A stretch of DNA of 64,000 nt from Clitopilus passeckerianus (GCA_944990035.1 CALYLX010000098.1:434001-498000); one strand, 5' to 3'; counted from the stretch's first letter, positions 23,529 to 36,004 are shown. Program-made: numbers and translations. The notes: a model not told the origin generated them from the letters alone.

Positions 23529-25368
23529 TCATGAAGGTCGGTCATCTTCGCCGCGCCACGCCGAACCTGGGGCACTTGGGACACCACCGTTTGCACTGAC
23601 GTCCTGGAGTCGGAAGTGGAAGGACGCTGACGTGTCCAACATAATCGAGGACTCTTTGTCGGAGCAGCCTTCGTTATGCGCGTTGGCACCCATTGCGAAC
23701 AGGCGGAGGTTGATGATGAATCTTGAAGCAACAACTTCAACTATGCATGTTGGGAAACTACGGGCAAGAGTTGAGATGGGGACTACGAACGGAGGAGAAA
23801 GCTTTACGCTGGTGCAGTAGCAAGCCATGGGGTGTCGGCAGCTAGAGCCCAAACACTGGAGACGGTGTGAGCTAAAATTGAGAAAAGGGTTTCAAGAGTG
23901 GACGTACAGAAGCGAGCCTATTGAACAGACTGTTCCAACGACATTAGCAGCTAAACGAAACATCATCGAGTTCGACTACTCACCGACTATTACCAGGTAG
24001 AAAATGACACCTGTGGTCGTGTTTAATTAGCACGGATAATCGCCGTCTCATGGCCTTGCGACTCACCATCCCGATAGAGTGACCTGTAATACAGTCGGAA
24101 AGTTCCGAATTTTGGGAAGCTCCTCAGAGCATGGATGGTCGTGAGGACAAATAGCACAGTCTCAAAGAAGACGCTGCAGGGGATTGTAAGGGTCTGCATA
24201 GACAGGAGATAGGTGGAGAAAACGCACGTTGGAACCCATCCAATCCATAGGTACTCAGGTATCTGTCGAGGGAGGATGTCAGATGTAAGATGTAGGGGCT
24301 TGACGCCCAAGGTAGGGTTGACAACGAACGACTTTCAGGCAAACTCCGTCCCCGCTGTTGAGTTGCCTTCCTGCAAACCTATGAGAACAGTCCCTTTCCT
24401 GGTAAGATTCTCTCGCTCACGATGTTCTTTTGCGTACGTCACGGTGAAAAATGTGAACGTTGATATGGCATAGGCAGCCCCACAGAGGATAAGTAACCGG
24501 CGTATTACAGGGTTATTGTTGTGGAAGGCATTGACTCTTATCGCAACGACCACTGTTTGATGGGTGCATTAGTATAAGCCGAGCAAAACTGCGGGAGGTA
24601 AACGTACAGTGCACCGCAAGGAAACATATGATCGACAGGTATGCTTGTAAGATGATCCACACTTTACAAAACTACTTCAAGTTAGGGGTTGAAACGACAA
24701 GAGGGGTGAAGGTCGAAATACGTTTGGGTCATGAATGCCTTGGTAGAGGATGTCTGTGGAAAATATCTTTTAGTTCCTTCAATGATCTACAGTATGATCA
24801 TTTACACACCAAAAGCGTCAACAGCCGACATGCCAATCCTGCAGGATATTCAATTATTCGCTCCGTGAATGAATCAACTATGTTCTTACGTTGTGTATCG
24901 TAGCTGGATGGACTACATCAGCAAGTGGGTCCTTCAAAGAAGGCAGTGAATCATACCAAGATAAACACGATTGATGCAACTCGGTCTAATTTCGTCCATA
25001 TCAGTTCGACCTCCACGGAACATAAGCGGAGAATTCGGGTGAAAGATCGGTGGGAGGTACTTCGTATTGGAACTATAGAGGGGTGTCAGTTAGGAAAGGT
25101 GCAAGGAATGTGTTGAAGACACGTTGAACGCACTGTCAATAGAGAGTCATAAATCAGTAGCGCAAATCCAGCAACTAAGAAGTCCGGATAATGAATTCAG
25201 TCACCGCAAAAAAGATTGAGAGGAAGCCGTACTTATAAAATAGCTTTGGGTGAAAATGAATGAGACGTCAAAGCCAGAAAACGACTGTTGCACTCACTTG
25301 ACTTTGAGGACTACGTCCGGATTCCAATCCACCTCCGAATTACCCACCAAGAGATTACCCACACTCAT
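23529..25368 (-). CDS. DUF6533 domain-containing seven-helix membrane protein
   Basis: About ten exons rebuild the family order. DUF6533 itself reads NYFIIAGFALLIYDSLLTVELIW, followed by the segments TKLDRVASIVFILLRYTT. Next come DAFDILYQGIHDPNFCKVWIILQAYLS, AIRVNAFHNNNPVIRRLLIL, a loop helix ending RLYYRSLYRDG, and SFPTCIVEVVASRFIINLR. A soluble tail ends at WRGEDDRPS. The VELIW motif and the RV-A-x-x-NNN-x-x-I-R-R-L-L block are diagnostic. The likely start is the ATG at 25366-25368 (MSVGNLLVGNSEV), joined to NYF by a 5' intron; the precise 5' exons are less certain. The biochemical role of this basidiomycete-expanded family is unknown; a receptor-like topology is inferred. The 3' neighbour is the convergent GST. 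Confidence 0.82.
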
Positions 25369-27583
25369 AGGAAGGATATTTGCACAATCCCAGCCTTAGA
25401 GGTATCCTCAACTGGTCCTCTCCAGCATCCAGAGGTCGCAGTACAATGTCAAGAGGTAAAAGATCACAGCCTCAAGTCGACCTCGCGGACGTTGTTAAAA
25501 ATCACCACCGACTATACTCGGATTCGATCGAAACCAGCGCCGGGCAAGTGGTAGTCATTCAGTTATTGCGACATTGGGCCGCACGTGGAAGAAGAATCAT
25601 CCAGCCATCATTCAACCGTGTGGAACTCATCATGATCTACGATTTCGAGGGAGTTTCAAGCAGTTTCAAGGATCTTTCACTGGTCCAGCTGATTGCGATG
25701 TTGAGATCCTGCTAAGCGGGTGATGACTAAGGGGCGGCTTACCCCGAATGGCAAGGTCGAAGCAACTCATTCCAGGCCCGCCTAACTCAATTCCGACTTG
25801 CATTGGATTAGCTCTTAAATTCTGTAACAAAATGAACCCTGCTTCCCAGCTTGTTTGAACCCCATTTGAGTTCAGAATGCTTCATATTAATATAAAACTG
25901 GTGGCGATAGAGTCATGCAGACTGGATCTTGCAGCGGCGACGTTCGCAGGAACCAGGGGTCGCATTATTGTCCTCATGATATTCCGAACGACCGGAAAGT
26001 GTTGATGCTGGCCCCACGCCTGCTACTGGACTACGAGACGGCTCAGAATGGTTAACAGAGGCTCCATCCTTGTCCTATCCTTGAGAAGTACTGTTCTCCT
26101 GGTCTATCCTTATCCTTGGCGTCGAGTCTCTCCCCCTCCAGGCCTATGTAGCTCTGGAGAATGCTGTTTTAACGAGTTCAGCCTATGTTCACGGGGTAAG
26201 ATATGACAGGATTCTCATGAATCACCGGGTTGTCAAGGCCGGTGTCTTCGTGCTTGGGACTCGTATTGCTACTATTCAACGTCCGTCGTTCTTGTGAAAA
26301 AACCTCTTTTCACCCATCCCATGATCTGCTTAAATTTCAGTGAGATGCAGAGTTAGTGGCGACGGCAGTTCTAAGGGCGAATCACACATTCAGGAAGGAG
26401 CTTACGAACGTAGTCTCGACTTGGTTCCATCTGGACAATCAAAAGCTTCCTGCTTGGCCTTGTGTGCCTTATCCGAGACGATTGGGGTAGCGCACTCGGA
26501 GTCAGAGAGACTCCCTCAGGTTCTTGACCTTTCTTAACCTGGAAGCTTCGCGGTTGAAATGGGTAGCTCAAGTTGGCTGAAAGCACTAGTATTTGGCTTG
26601 TTATCCCGAGAAACGTTGTCGGTGTATGTAACTATTCTTTTTACTCATCTAATCAGCATAGAGTCCTCCAAGCAATGGGTTTTGAACTCTCTGAGGAAGT
26701 TGCATGAATGATTATCACTGACAATATTAATGAACGATGCAGACCAAGGCTGAATCCCGGAAGTTGCCTTTTTTTTGCTTGCAAGGCCCACCCCATTACC
26801 GTTGAGTTCTACGCCAAGAAAATAATGCCCATCGGATTGGGATTCTACAGTATTCGATACAGTCGTACAACGACCTTCAGAGTGGCTCTACGGGTCGGGG
26901 CCACGCCTAACAACCGAATCGTCGTGCTCTGACATCAGATCATGTGAAAATCACGTGCTTTAATTGATCGTGAATCTCCAGTGTCCGACGAATGTCAGGT
27001 TGACTTTTTTTTTTCTTGACAAAAGGTTCAGCAAGGATTCAAACCACGACTTTGACCATAGATATCCTTTCAGAAGGCATGCTTTCGCCTCAGTGGATGT
27101 AACTCAGATTTCTGCATTTAAATAAAGACTTTGCCACAGCCCAACAAGTTGGGCTCTCCGGGGTTTTTCTCGGAGTCTAACGATGTGACCCTGTAGACCC
27201 TCACTAGGACGCAAGGGTCAAGCATTTTCTTACAGCTTTCTTGCCTGGCGAAGGCCAATCTGAATGCATGCAGCGTTTCTCTCAAATCCTTTTCATTCAT
27301 TCCATTATCCGCACCATTCGGTCGCAGGTCAATCCCAACGACGTGAAGAGATTATTTCTGAAAGGTTCCCCCTTCCAATTTGAATTGCTGCCGAGGAGAC
27401 TGATTTCGGCTAAGTATGGACCAGTGGCGCTATGGAGAACTCCGCAACCTTCTACGTTAGGTGACTGATATACATGGGGTACTCCTGAGGCTCGATGGCC
27501 CCAACAGTTCCCCTTTCACCCCCAACGTGGGTGACGCCTTTCGTTTGTGGCCTTCAAACGTCTTCTCAACCACTAGTGGGCCA
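25369..27583. other. Long spacer, nothing convincingly coding
   Basis: Short open stretches (25380-25715, 26340-26586, 26708-26932, 27118-27468) lack family resemblance and overlap on both strands. Around 27000-27110 a T-run and a T-arm-like piece suggest a tRNA on the minus strand, but no acceptor stem could be paired. The right end holds the promoter of the plus-strand seven-helix gene. Confidence 0.3.
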
Positions 27584-29002
27584 ATGGCGGAGGCTAGCCA
27601 TGCTTCTCCAGTTTTCACAAAAACCAGTATCGCTGCGGTGGCTCATCTATTGGCAATCTCTCTCGAAGTGAGTCCCTGCACTCCAATTGAAACTTGACCT
27701 GACTCTCAGCGTAGTTTGTACTTTACGGTACTATCTTCCCAGATCGCGTTGGTACCATCTAAAATGAACTCTTGTCAGGAATCTACGTGTCCCTCTTCGT
27801 CGCTTCCATTGGGATACTACGAAGACACAAAGTTGATTCAGAGTCTGGACGCGTATGTTTCGCTGATTTTCCAGTGTCGTTTATGGCTGAACGCTTTCTG
27901 CATAGATTTTCTTCTACTCCTCGATAGTTCTGTTCGGTGCCGCAACGTTTCACATCTGTATGTCATTAGTGGCCCCTTTCAGACGTCCTTCGCACTGACC
28001 GCCCGTCAGGTCTCGACTTCCCCAGAATATGCAAAGCATTTGTTGTGGACCCTGTTGGACCTGTCGCTTGGCTCAACGATACTGATCACTGGGAAAACTT
28101 TGCTCACTTCATCCTCTTCTCAGTGATGATATACCTGGGCGATATACTTGTGGTAGGTCAAAAGTACAACGGGGAGTACGAACCAGTTCAAGTTCACCAT
28201 CTACCATGTGCAGATATACCGTTGTTTCATCATCTGGGCGCGCAATAAGTTCATAATCATCGTCCCCCTCCTGTTGTTGCTTGGTTCAATAGGTGAGCTC
28301 TTTCGTTTTCTCTGGGTGAGTTAGCTTAACGACCAACCGGCTGTAGGGATAAGCGTGGCCGTCTTGATTGCGTTCAAAAATCCGACGGTCATTCCAGCTA
28401 AGGCCACCTTCCACCTTCTGGATGTGCTCTACCCACTCAACTTCGTTCAAAACACGCTGACGACCGGGCTTATTACCCTACGACTATTCAAACAAGCTCA
28501 AGGTAATGGGTCAAATCCCACTCGAAACACAAGGGAAGCTGTACTGGAAGCCGTCAAAATCATTATTGAGAGCGCCGCCATGTACACTGTTGAGCTATTC
28601 TTGATTATCATCTTGAACGCGCTTAGAAGCCCGTTCATACTCGTTATACTCTACGCTGTCATACCCACGATTGGTGAGCGTCGTAGTCATAGTCTTGATG
28701 TTAACTAACTGTTTACTGTAATTGCAGGCATCGCATTCAACCTCATCGCCGTTCGGATCTATCTTTCGCAAGCTCGTATAGAGCATGTCGGGCCGTCTCC
28801 CTCTCGGATCTCTCTCCCATTTGTCTTCCGTAGCCTCGGTCTGGTGGGAACAAGCCCAAACAACGTCAACGAAGAGGACGACTCTTTTTCCGAGGCGAAC
28901 GATTCGACCTTCTCTCATCCCCTCCGTCAGAGACGTGAGGCCACGAACACGAGGACGTCAAACCAGCGCATACAGCTGCCGTCGAATAAAGGTTTAAACT
29001 AG
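27584..29002 (+). CDS. Seven-helix integral membrane protein (basidiomycete family)
   Basis: The start is the ATG at 27584-27586 (MAEASHASPVFTKTSI). Splicing at GTGAGT after SLE and at later canonical sites gives a continuous reading. FVLYGIYVSLFVASIGILRR is followed by FFYSSIVLFGAATFH and DFPRICKAFVVDPVGP. Next come FILFSVMIYLGDILV, IYRCFIIWARNKFIIIVP and NFVQNTLTTGLITLRLF, and then two further helices. The cytosolic tail is acidic and Ser-rich and ends QLPSNKGLN. The YRCFIIWARN motif after helix 4 is typical of a family of uncharacterised Agaricomycete seven-helix proteins. The architecture suggests a receptor-like plasma-membrane protein; the ligand is unknown. No lesion is visible. Confidence 0.8.
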
Positions 29003-29843
29003 TCATTGGCCGGAAGTTATTATCCCTCTCGACAACTTGCATCTGATAACAAAGCAGCAACTCGTGTACTACCCTCCCGAACACACATCACGTATATCCG
29101 GAGCTCCCTGTTGAAATCCATGGAGCTAATCAGTGCTTCAGCGAGTGTTGGACGCAACATGTCGACTCCGCTGGGTACACACTACTTTCATACCTCGGAG
29201 GCCGGATCGGTCTTGCCAAGTCTTTTTGAGAGGTGCTATCTCGGACTCTGCTATTCATGTGCTGAACCTGCGTCGTGTAATCGGAATTGTAGAGCGCGGG
29301 TTTATGACATCTAGTCCTAGGAACACATTGTATATGAATCTGTAAATTGAATGGGCACCGGGTATTATAGCCGTATCTGCGTTCATTGGACATACGGGCC
29401 CGCAGAACCGTCGACACGAAGGTCGATGTTCACTCGTCTCCGAAAGCTGATCGATGGCGCGTTTCTGCCAGATCGGGCAAGCCCCGGTGAATGATAGCGG
29501 GAGAAGGAAATTGAAATCGTGTTCGCCGCGAACTTGTCATATAACATACGGAAATTCCATGGAATCTTGACTGGCATGACCGAGGATGGCTACTTGGGCA
29601 ACACATCGACCTCGCTTCATGTTGGCCTTATCTATTCTGACATTTTGACAAGCAAACGTAAAAAGTTCTATGAATACCCTTGAATTTCTTAGGCTACCTG
29701 AAGTACAGCCCCAAGTGGATAACACCATCCACGCTGCCAGAGAAAGCAAAGCAAGCATATTCTTTTATTTTTATGCTGTCTGTCCAATTTGGTATACATA
29801 CAGAAAAGGCAGGGTAGGACCAAGACCGGGTGTTATACAGCTT
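29003..29843. other. 3' spacer between convergent genes
   Basis: This separates the plus-strand seven-helix gene from the minus-strand alpha/beta hydrolase. Several short overlapping frames on both strands show no family resemblance; nothing else was recognised. Confidence 0.35.
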
Positions 29844-30910
29844 CTAGGGGTATGGCCTCGTCTTGACCACCCGATGGACGAAGGATAGAATGTACTTCGC
29901 TACCAGCTTCTCCGCGTCATAGAAGACAGCATGACCACTGCCAGGAATCGTATGTACCTCATGGTTCTTGAAAATAGTTTCCGCCGTGTTTCTCAAGAAG
30001 TCCCCAATTGCGATCTTGTCCTCTGCTCCAACAAGGGCCAGGATGGGCCGGCCGGCCCTGCCTTCTTCTTTCAACCTAGTCCCGTCTTGAGACCGTCCTG
30101 TGATGAGAGCGGCCACGGCAGGAAACATGTATGCTGCTCCGCCAAGCCATGCGGATATGGTGGTGAACGGGATATCAGGCGAAGCGGAAAGGGCGTTGAT
30201 AAAGTCGATACGCGTCTGAAGTCCCACCGTAGTATCCGTATTATTCTGCAGCCCAGCGAGAAGGCTTATAGCGTATAGCGTCGCAACTTGAGCTACATCT
30301 TGTAGCTCAAAGTACACAGGGCCAGCTAGGGATATAACACCAGAGAAAGGGAGGGGGTGCGGGAAGTTGGCCGCTATATCAGTTACAATCGTCGCTCCCA
30401 AGCTCCTATAAAATGAGAGAATCTGTTTCCAGCACAGATTAAGCTAGAGAAATAGACGCACCAGCCGGCAAAGAACGGCTTCTTGAGCTTGAAACCCTCA
30501 ATAATAGCTTTCACATCATCAGCATAGCGGTCCGACGTATAGAATTCCGCTGTCTGCGGCTTTCCAGAGAGGCCATGACCGCGAGGGTCGTATCTCACCT
30601 AAATTAATGGCACAGTCAACGAGAGAAGATGCTGAAGGCACAATTTGCTAACCATGTAAACCTGCGTATACATAGAGGGATCATTGAACAGAAGATCAAA
30701 GAACGCGAGTGTGGTAGTAAAACCTGGGGCGAATATGATATGAGGGCCCGAAGGATTGCCTCTGCCCTCCACATGTATGGTCGTGCCATCGCGAGAGGTC
30801 ACCATAGTAAGGTTCTTCACCTTGAATGCGGCGGAGGAATCGCAGTTAGACAAATCAATCAGTGTCATAATAATGAATGCAAAAAAGAAGAAAGAGCCGG
30901 AAGAAGCCAT
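29844..30910 (-). CDS. Alpha/beta hydrolase, copy 1
   Basis: Three exons (30910-30653, 30598-30462, 30405-29844) give about 318 residues. The start is the ATG at 30908-30910, which yields a strongly hydrophobic leader (SGSFFFFAFIIMTLIDL), so secretion or membrane anchoring is likely. The fold signature is complete. The oxyanion-side HIIFAPGF strand is followed by RYDPRGHGLSGKP. The nucleophile elbow GWSLG has its codon for Ser split from Gly-Trp by the second intron. The acid residue is in VGAEDKI and the catalytic His is in GSGHAVFYD. Substrate is unknown; relatives include esterases, epoxide hydrolases and haloperoxidase-like enzymes. It is about 70 percent similar by eye to the neighbouring copy on the same strand, with identical intron positions, so the pair arose by tandem duplication. 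Confidence 0.9.
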
Positions 30911-31412
30911 AGCCTGAGGGGAGGCGGAGCTTCGAGGTGTTTCTGGTATCGGAAACCTACTAGCCAAAGCTTATGCAGTGCTTGGTCGGTACGACAGCTA
31001 CATTGCACATACCTGGAACAAAGTTCGTACCTGTGGACATAAGGTTTTAATGTAGCCAGTATGAAGACGAGCCAGCCCGAGCAGTCCGAATCATGACGGC
31101 ATGTTTCCTTCATCCGCCATCATGCTGCATCATATCATGCTGCGCCACAGTTCTTGATCAAGGGAATTCGACCTGTGATCTGTTTCTCAGAATTCGTGTG
31201 TTTATATATTTCCTGCAGCTGCATTGTGACGTAAGTGTAAGATTTCCAGGAACTGATTCCTTGTACGATATGTAAAGCTGTGGCGTCCGTTGAACTTGCT
31301 ACAAACCCCAAATCCCTGTATTATTCATGGAAAGTAGTTAGCCTGTAAGAGTTGTTCTCACAGCTTCCCACATACGGAAGAGGTAGAGTAAGGCACATGT
31401 CGGGGTAGAGGT
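30911..31412. other. Spacer between tandem hydrolase genes
   Basis: Upstream region of hydrolase copy 1 and 3' region of copy 2. Open frame continues upstream of the ATG at 30910 to about 30967 but without an ATG. Nothing else was recognised. Confidence 0.35.
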
Positions 31413-32544
31413 TTACGGGTAAGGTCCTGTCTGGACCACTCGTTGCACAAAGGATATAATATACTTAGCCACCGTCTCCTCCCTGTCGTAGAAAATCATA
31501 TGACCACAATCAGGAATCATATGTATCTCGTGATTCTTGAACATAGTCGAGGCTAGCTCTCGTAAGAAGTCCCCAACAGAGATTTTATCCTCAGCGCCGA
31601 TGATAGATAACAGAGGCCAGCCAGCCTTGGCCTCCTCTCTCAATCTAGTCGTATCCTGGGTTCGCCCGCCAATGAGAGCGGCTATAATGGGCGGCGCGAG
31701 AGCTGCTCCACCAAGCCATGCTGACTTTGTGGTGAACGGGACATTGGGGACGGCGGAAAGGGCGTCAACAAAGTCGATCCGTGTCTGAAGCCCAGCAGTC
31801 GTGTCCGTATTATCTTGTAACCTGGTGAAAAGGTCTATGGCGGATGGAGTTGCCATTCGGGCGATGTCTTCGAGTTCGAAGTATACTGAGCCGGCTAGGG
31901 AGATAACCCCAGAGAAAGGGAGTGGATGTGGGAAGTTGGATGCTATGTCGGTGGCAATCGTCGCTCCAATGCTCCTGTAACGATGATAAATACTTGGATG
32001 CACAAAGACTACAACAGGCATCCAAAACGTACCAACCAGCAAAGAACGGCTTCTTGAGCTGAAATCTCTCAATGATAGCTTTTAGATCATCAGCATAACG
32101 GTCTGAAGTGTAGAATCCTGCTATTTCGGGCTTTCCAGAGAGACCTTGACCACGAGGGTCATACCTCACCTGGGGGAGAAGTTAACATAGATAAACGGAA
32201 GGGAAAATGTAACTAACCATATAGAGCTGGGTGCACATAGAAGGATCATCGAACAAAGGATCGAAGACTGCAAGGGTGGTGGCAAAGCCAGGAGCAAAAA
32301 TAACGTGAGGGCCCAGATAGTTTCCCCTGGCCTCCACGTGTATAGGCGTGCCATCGCGAGAGGTTACTATTTTAATGTTGCTGAGGTCGGCTGGACTGCA
32401 GGAATCGATTTTAGGTGCGTCACTAGATGTCATATTGAAAGCAAGAACACAGGCGCCGAAAAGCCAGCGGTGGGAAATGTATCTGCGCGATAAAGCCCAG
32501 TCACGGCTTCTCCTGTTAGTCAAGGCGGGTAGTTTGAGAACCAT
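31413..32544 (-). CDS. Alpha/beta hydrolase, copy 2
   Basis: Three exons (32544-32218, 32169-32033, 31974-31413) give 341 residues. The start is the ATG at 32542-32544. The N terminus is basic and then hydrophobic (WLFGACVLAFNM), suggesting a signal anchor, and differs completely from that of copy 1. The catalytic core is conserved: HVIFAPGFATTL, RYDPRGQGLSGKP, nucleophile GWSIG, acid in IGAEDKI, and His in DCGHMIFYD. The introns are 48 and 58 bp and sit at the same codons as in copy 1. Active-site residues are intact, so both copies may be functional. The substrate is not predictable from sequence alone. Its 5' end faces the plus-strand GlyRS gene across about 500 bp, a possible bidirectional promoter. 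Confidence 0.9.
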
Positions 32545-33050
32545 TGCAGTCTATAGTTAGCTTTTATACAGGACATGGACCTAATTTCGGGAGTATGGCT
32601 AAAAGAGTCACGAGCGCTGTTTGGGGCGACTTATGGCGATTCTCCACTTCCGCTGCCCGGTCAGCACCTTAAAAATAGAGCAGCACGTTTCGTGATAAAT
32701 GGAATTCGGCGCTCTGTCTGTTCCGCAATGCGGTTGGAATGGTAACAGACAGTTGACCTCCATGTAGGGTGGCGCGGATGACGATGGGGCTCAGGAACTT
32801 GCCCCTGCGCGATGAGCTGTGACGTCCACCAATTATAATATGATACTTAAGACTGGGAGAGTGGTCGAAAGAGGTTAGCATGTAAGCGATCACCTCAGAA
32901 TTGCTTGTCGCACTTGTTAGTTGGCTGAATTGATCTTCAATTTTCGATAAGATAAGCGCGGAAAAACGTCAACCCTGATTGGCCAGATTTGATTGGACAT
33001 GCTGGCACCTGACTCAACCAGGAAAAATTGGGCAAACACGTCGGGATGAG
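32545..33050. promoter_or_regulatory. Divergent promoter region (hydrolase copy 2 / GlyRS)
   Basis: A 506-bp region lies between the start codons of two divergently oriented genes, so both promoters must be here or inside the leaders. No clear TATA box was identified. A minimal upstream ORF (ATG AGA TGA, 33046-33054) overlaps the first GlyRS start codon. Confidence 0.5.
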
Positions 33051-35470
33051 ATGAGATTAGGGCAAGCCTTCCTTTCTTTCCACCGACATCGCGGCGGCAT
33101 CCGTCTCCCATCTGGGTCGAGACTATTCTCATCCACAAATATGGCTGCAAAAGAAGTCAATAAGACTACCCATCCTTTCGATAAAGCCCGCTTCGAGGCG
33201 TTACTCAATAGAAGGTTCTTCTACGCACCAGCTTTCGAGATTTATGGAGGTGAGTCGTATGAGTCATTTTGGGTTGGCCGTTCTCTGACTTATTGAACGC
33301 TAGGCGTCGCTGGTCTATACGACTATGGCCCACCGGGCTCCTCCCTCCAATCCAACATTATTCAAGAATGGCGGAAACACTTCATCATCGAGGACAATAT
33401 GTCCGAGCTCGATACAACTATTATGACTCCTGCACCTGTGTTCGAGACCAGCGGTCACGTTGCCAGGTTCAACGACTGGATGGTGAAGGACACGAAGACC
33501 GGGGAGGTCATTCGTGCTGATCATCTCGTCAAAGGTGTTCTTGAGGCAAGACTACGAGGCGATAGAGAGGCAAGGGGCCAGAAAGAGGAACCTGTAGACG
33601 ACAAGGATAAAAAGAAGAAGAAGAAGCAGGCAAAGGCAGTTGCCGTCAAGCTGGAGGATGAGGTGGTCAGGGAGTACGAGACGGTCCTTGCTCAGGTGTG
33701 TTCCGTTCTATCTACGTTTCTCCGAGCCACGTCACTGAACCCTCAAGTTAGCTTGATAACTACGATGGTCCCGGTCTTGGACAGCTATGCAAGACACATA
33801 ACATCCGCAACCCTGATACCGACAATGAAGTCAGCGAACCTGTTCAATTCAACCTCATGTTCGCCAGCAGTATTGGTCCCACTGGCCAACATCCTGGGTA
33901 TGTCCAAGCACTCTCATCTCAATATATATTCTCAATTTAATCATACCTTCCCGCAGCTACCTCCGACCCGAAACAGCCCAAGGCCACTTCCTCAACTTCT
34001 CCCGCCTCCTCGACTACAATAATGGTCGCCTCCCCTTCGCCTCAGCCCAAGTTGGTCGTTCCTTCCGTAACGAAATCTCTCCTCGCGCCGGTCTCATGCG
34101 AGTACGCGAATTTAACATGGCCGAAATCGAGCATTACGTCGACCCCCTGGACAAGCGCCATAAACGGTTCCAAGAAGTTGCATCACTCCAAATCCGACTC
34201 CTGGACCGAGAGACGCAGGAAAAGGGTAGCACCGAACTGAAACAGATGTCTATCGGCGAGGCAGTAGAGAAGGGCGTGGTGGCCAACGAGACGCTGGCCT
34301 ACTTCATTGCCCGGATATACCTCTTCCTCACCAAGATTGGTATCGACCCCAGCTTGCTGAGGTTCCGCCAGCATATGTCGAACGAGATGGCGCATTATGC
34401 TACGGATTGCTGGGATGCGGAGATCAAGGGCAAGGGTGGTGAATCTGGCCAGAGCTTTGGCTGGACGGAGTGTGTTGGCTGCGCAGATCGTGCCGCATAC
34501 GATTTGAGCGTACATATGAAGAAGACCGGTGCGAGTCTCATCGTGCGGGAGGCACTCAAGGATCCTATCGTCACCGAGAAGGAGGCACCGGAATGGAACA
34601 AGAAGGAGGTTGGCAAGAAGCTGCGGGGTGATGCTGGTACCGTTATGGGGATTGTGGAGAACCTGGATGAGGAGGCATTGCTCAAGGTGAAGCAGGCGCT
34701 GGAGAAGGACGGTGTTGCCAAGGTAGATGGCACAGATGGCAAGGTGTTTGAATTGACCAAGGACATGGTCGTCATCGAGAAAAAGGTGTTCAAACAGTCC
34801 GGTAAGTCATGCCTGATTACGGCTCTGGCCACATACTTAAATTTCTTTTAGTCAGGGAATATATCCCCAATGTTATTGAGCCCTCCTTTGGTCTCGGCCG
34901 TATCCTCTACGCTCTCTTGGAACACAGCTTCTGGTGCAGAGAACAAGACATCGAGCGTGGCGTCCTCTCCCTACCACCCGTCGTGGCTCCTACCAAAGTC
35001 CTCATCGTGCCACTGAGTGCCAGGGATGAGTTTGACCCTATCGTCCAGGACATCTGTAAGAATATCCTTTTCAGGCGCATATACCCAGTCTAATTTATCC
35101 CTTCTCCCGCATATAGCCTCGAAACTGCGTCGTGCTGGTATCTTTTCCCGTGTTGACGACTCCAATGCATCCATTGGCAAGCGATATGCCAGGAACGACG
35201 AGCTTGGCACACCTTACGGTATCACCATCGACTTCGCCAGTGTCAAGAAGGGCACTTGCACGCTTCGGTGAGAATCACGATGTTCCGAAAAATTATGGGC
35301 TGTTACTGATACATCTTCGCGCATATAGTGAACGTGATACAACGGATCAGAGGATTGGTACCATTGACGAAGTTGTTAGCACTATCACGGACCTTTGCTT
35401 GGGTGAGCTGGATTGGAAGGGTGCATGTGGGAGGCTGAAGGAGTACGATGGTGTTCAGGACGTCGACTAG
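33051..35470 (+). CDS. GRS1: Glycyl-tRNA synthetase, cytosolic and probably mitochondrial
   Basis: Seven exons (first exon to 33249, then 33304-33695, 33785-33897, 33957-34801, 34852-35055, 35117-35267, 35329-35470) encode 651 residues from the ATG at 33141, or 681 from the in-frame ATG at 33051. The enzyme charges tRNA-Gly as an alpha2 class II synthetase. Class II motif 1 lies in the YGGVAGLYDYGPPG region. Motif 2 is RPETAQGHFLNF through FRNEISPRAGLMRVREF. Motif 3 is IEPSFGLGRILYALLEHSF. The C-terminal anticodon-binding domain runs from VVAPTKVLIVPL to the end. A Lys-rich insertion lies at about residues 155-165. The 30-residue leader from 33051 is Arg/Ser/Leu-rich and acid-free (RLPSGSRLFSST just before the second Met), as expected of a mitochondrial presequence. 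Confidence 0.97.
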
Positions 35471-36004
35471 TGGATCCAATAGATGGACTCCATTATGATG
35501 AAAAGCTTCACAATAACTAGTGATCACAACGAAGGATAGCTCGTTCGTTTCTGTGTAAATCTTGTTTGTAGAAGGCTCCGCAAATCATATTTGGGACGAG
35601 GAGGTTATTCTTCTGGAAATAGATGGTAGGAACCAATAACTTGAAAACGCACTGCCCAGCTCAGCAGGAGGAGGCGCTTTCAACACGTCTTCAATTAAAC
35701 GCGGCGGTCACGTGACTCGCTGCTGTTAGAATCACTTCTGAACTACCTTTATTATGAAGAAGCTCGTCCTGCGCTTCATTATCAATAACATCACAAGGTA
35801 TACAAGCAATATGCCTTCAAATCACCTTGTCACAACCCATGACAATAGTCACTATGACTTGGGAACGTTCAAAGACGAACAAGAAGGCCACTCTCCAACT
35901 TGAACATGCTTTCCCCACAATATATAAAGTCACTGTCTGCTTGATCCATGAACAAGAGTCATATCTCCTGAAGCCGACCCAAAGCTTTCACACAACATTC
36001 CATT
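35471..36004. other. Spacer, GlyRS 3' end and DUF6699 promoter
   Basis: No coding or RNA gene was recognised. It presumably holds the GlyRS 3' UTR and the promoter of the first DUF6699 gene. Confidence 0.35.

Noticed and set aside
27000..27110. tRNA-like sequence on the minus strand (T-arm-like GGTTTGAATCC and a following T-run).
   Set aside because: No acceptor stem or D-arm could be paired, so a tRNA or tRNA pseudogene is not supported.
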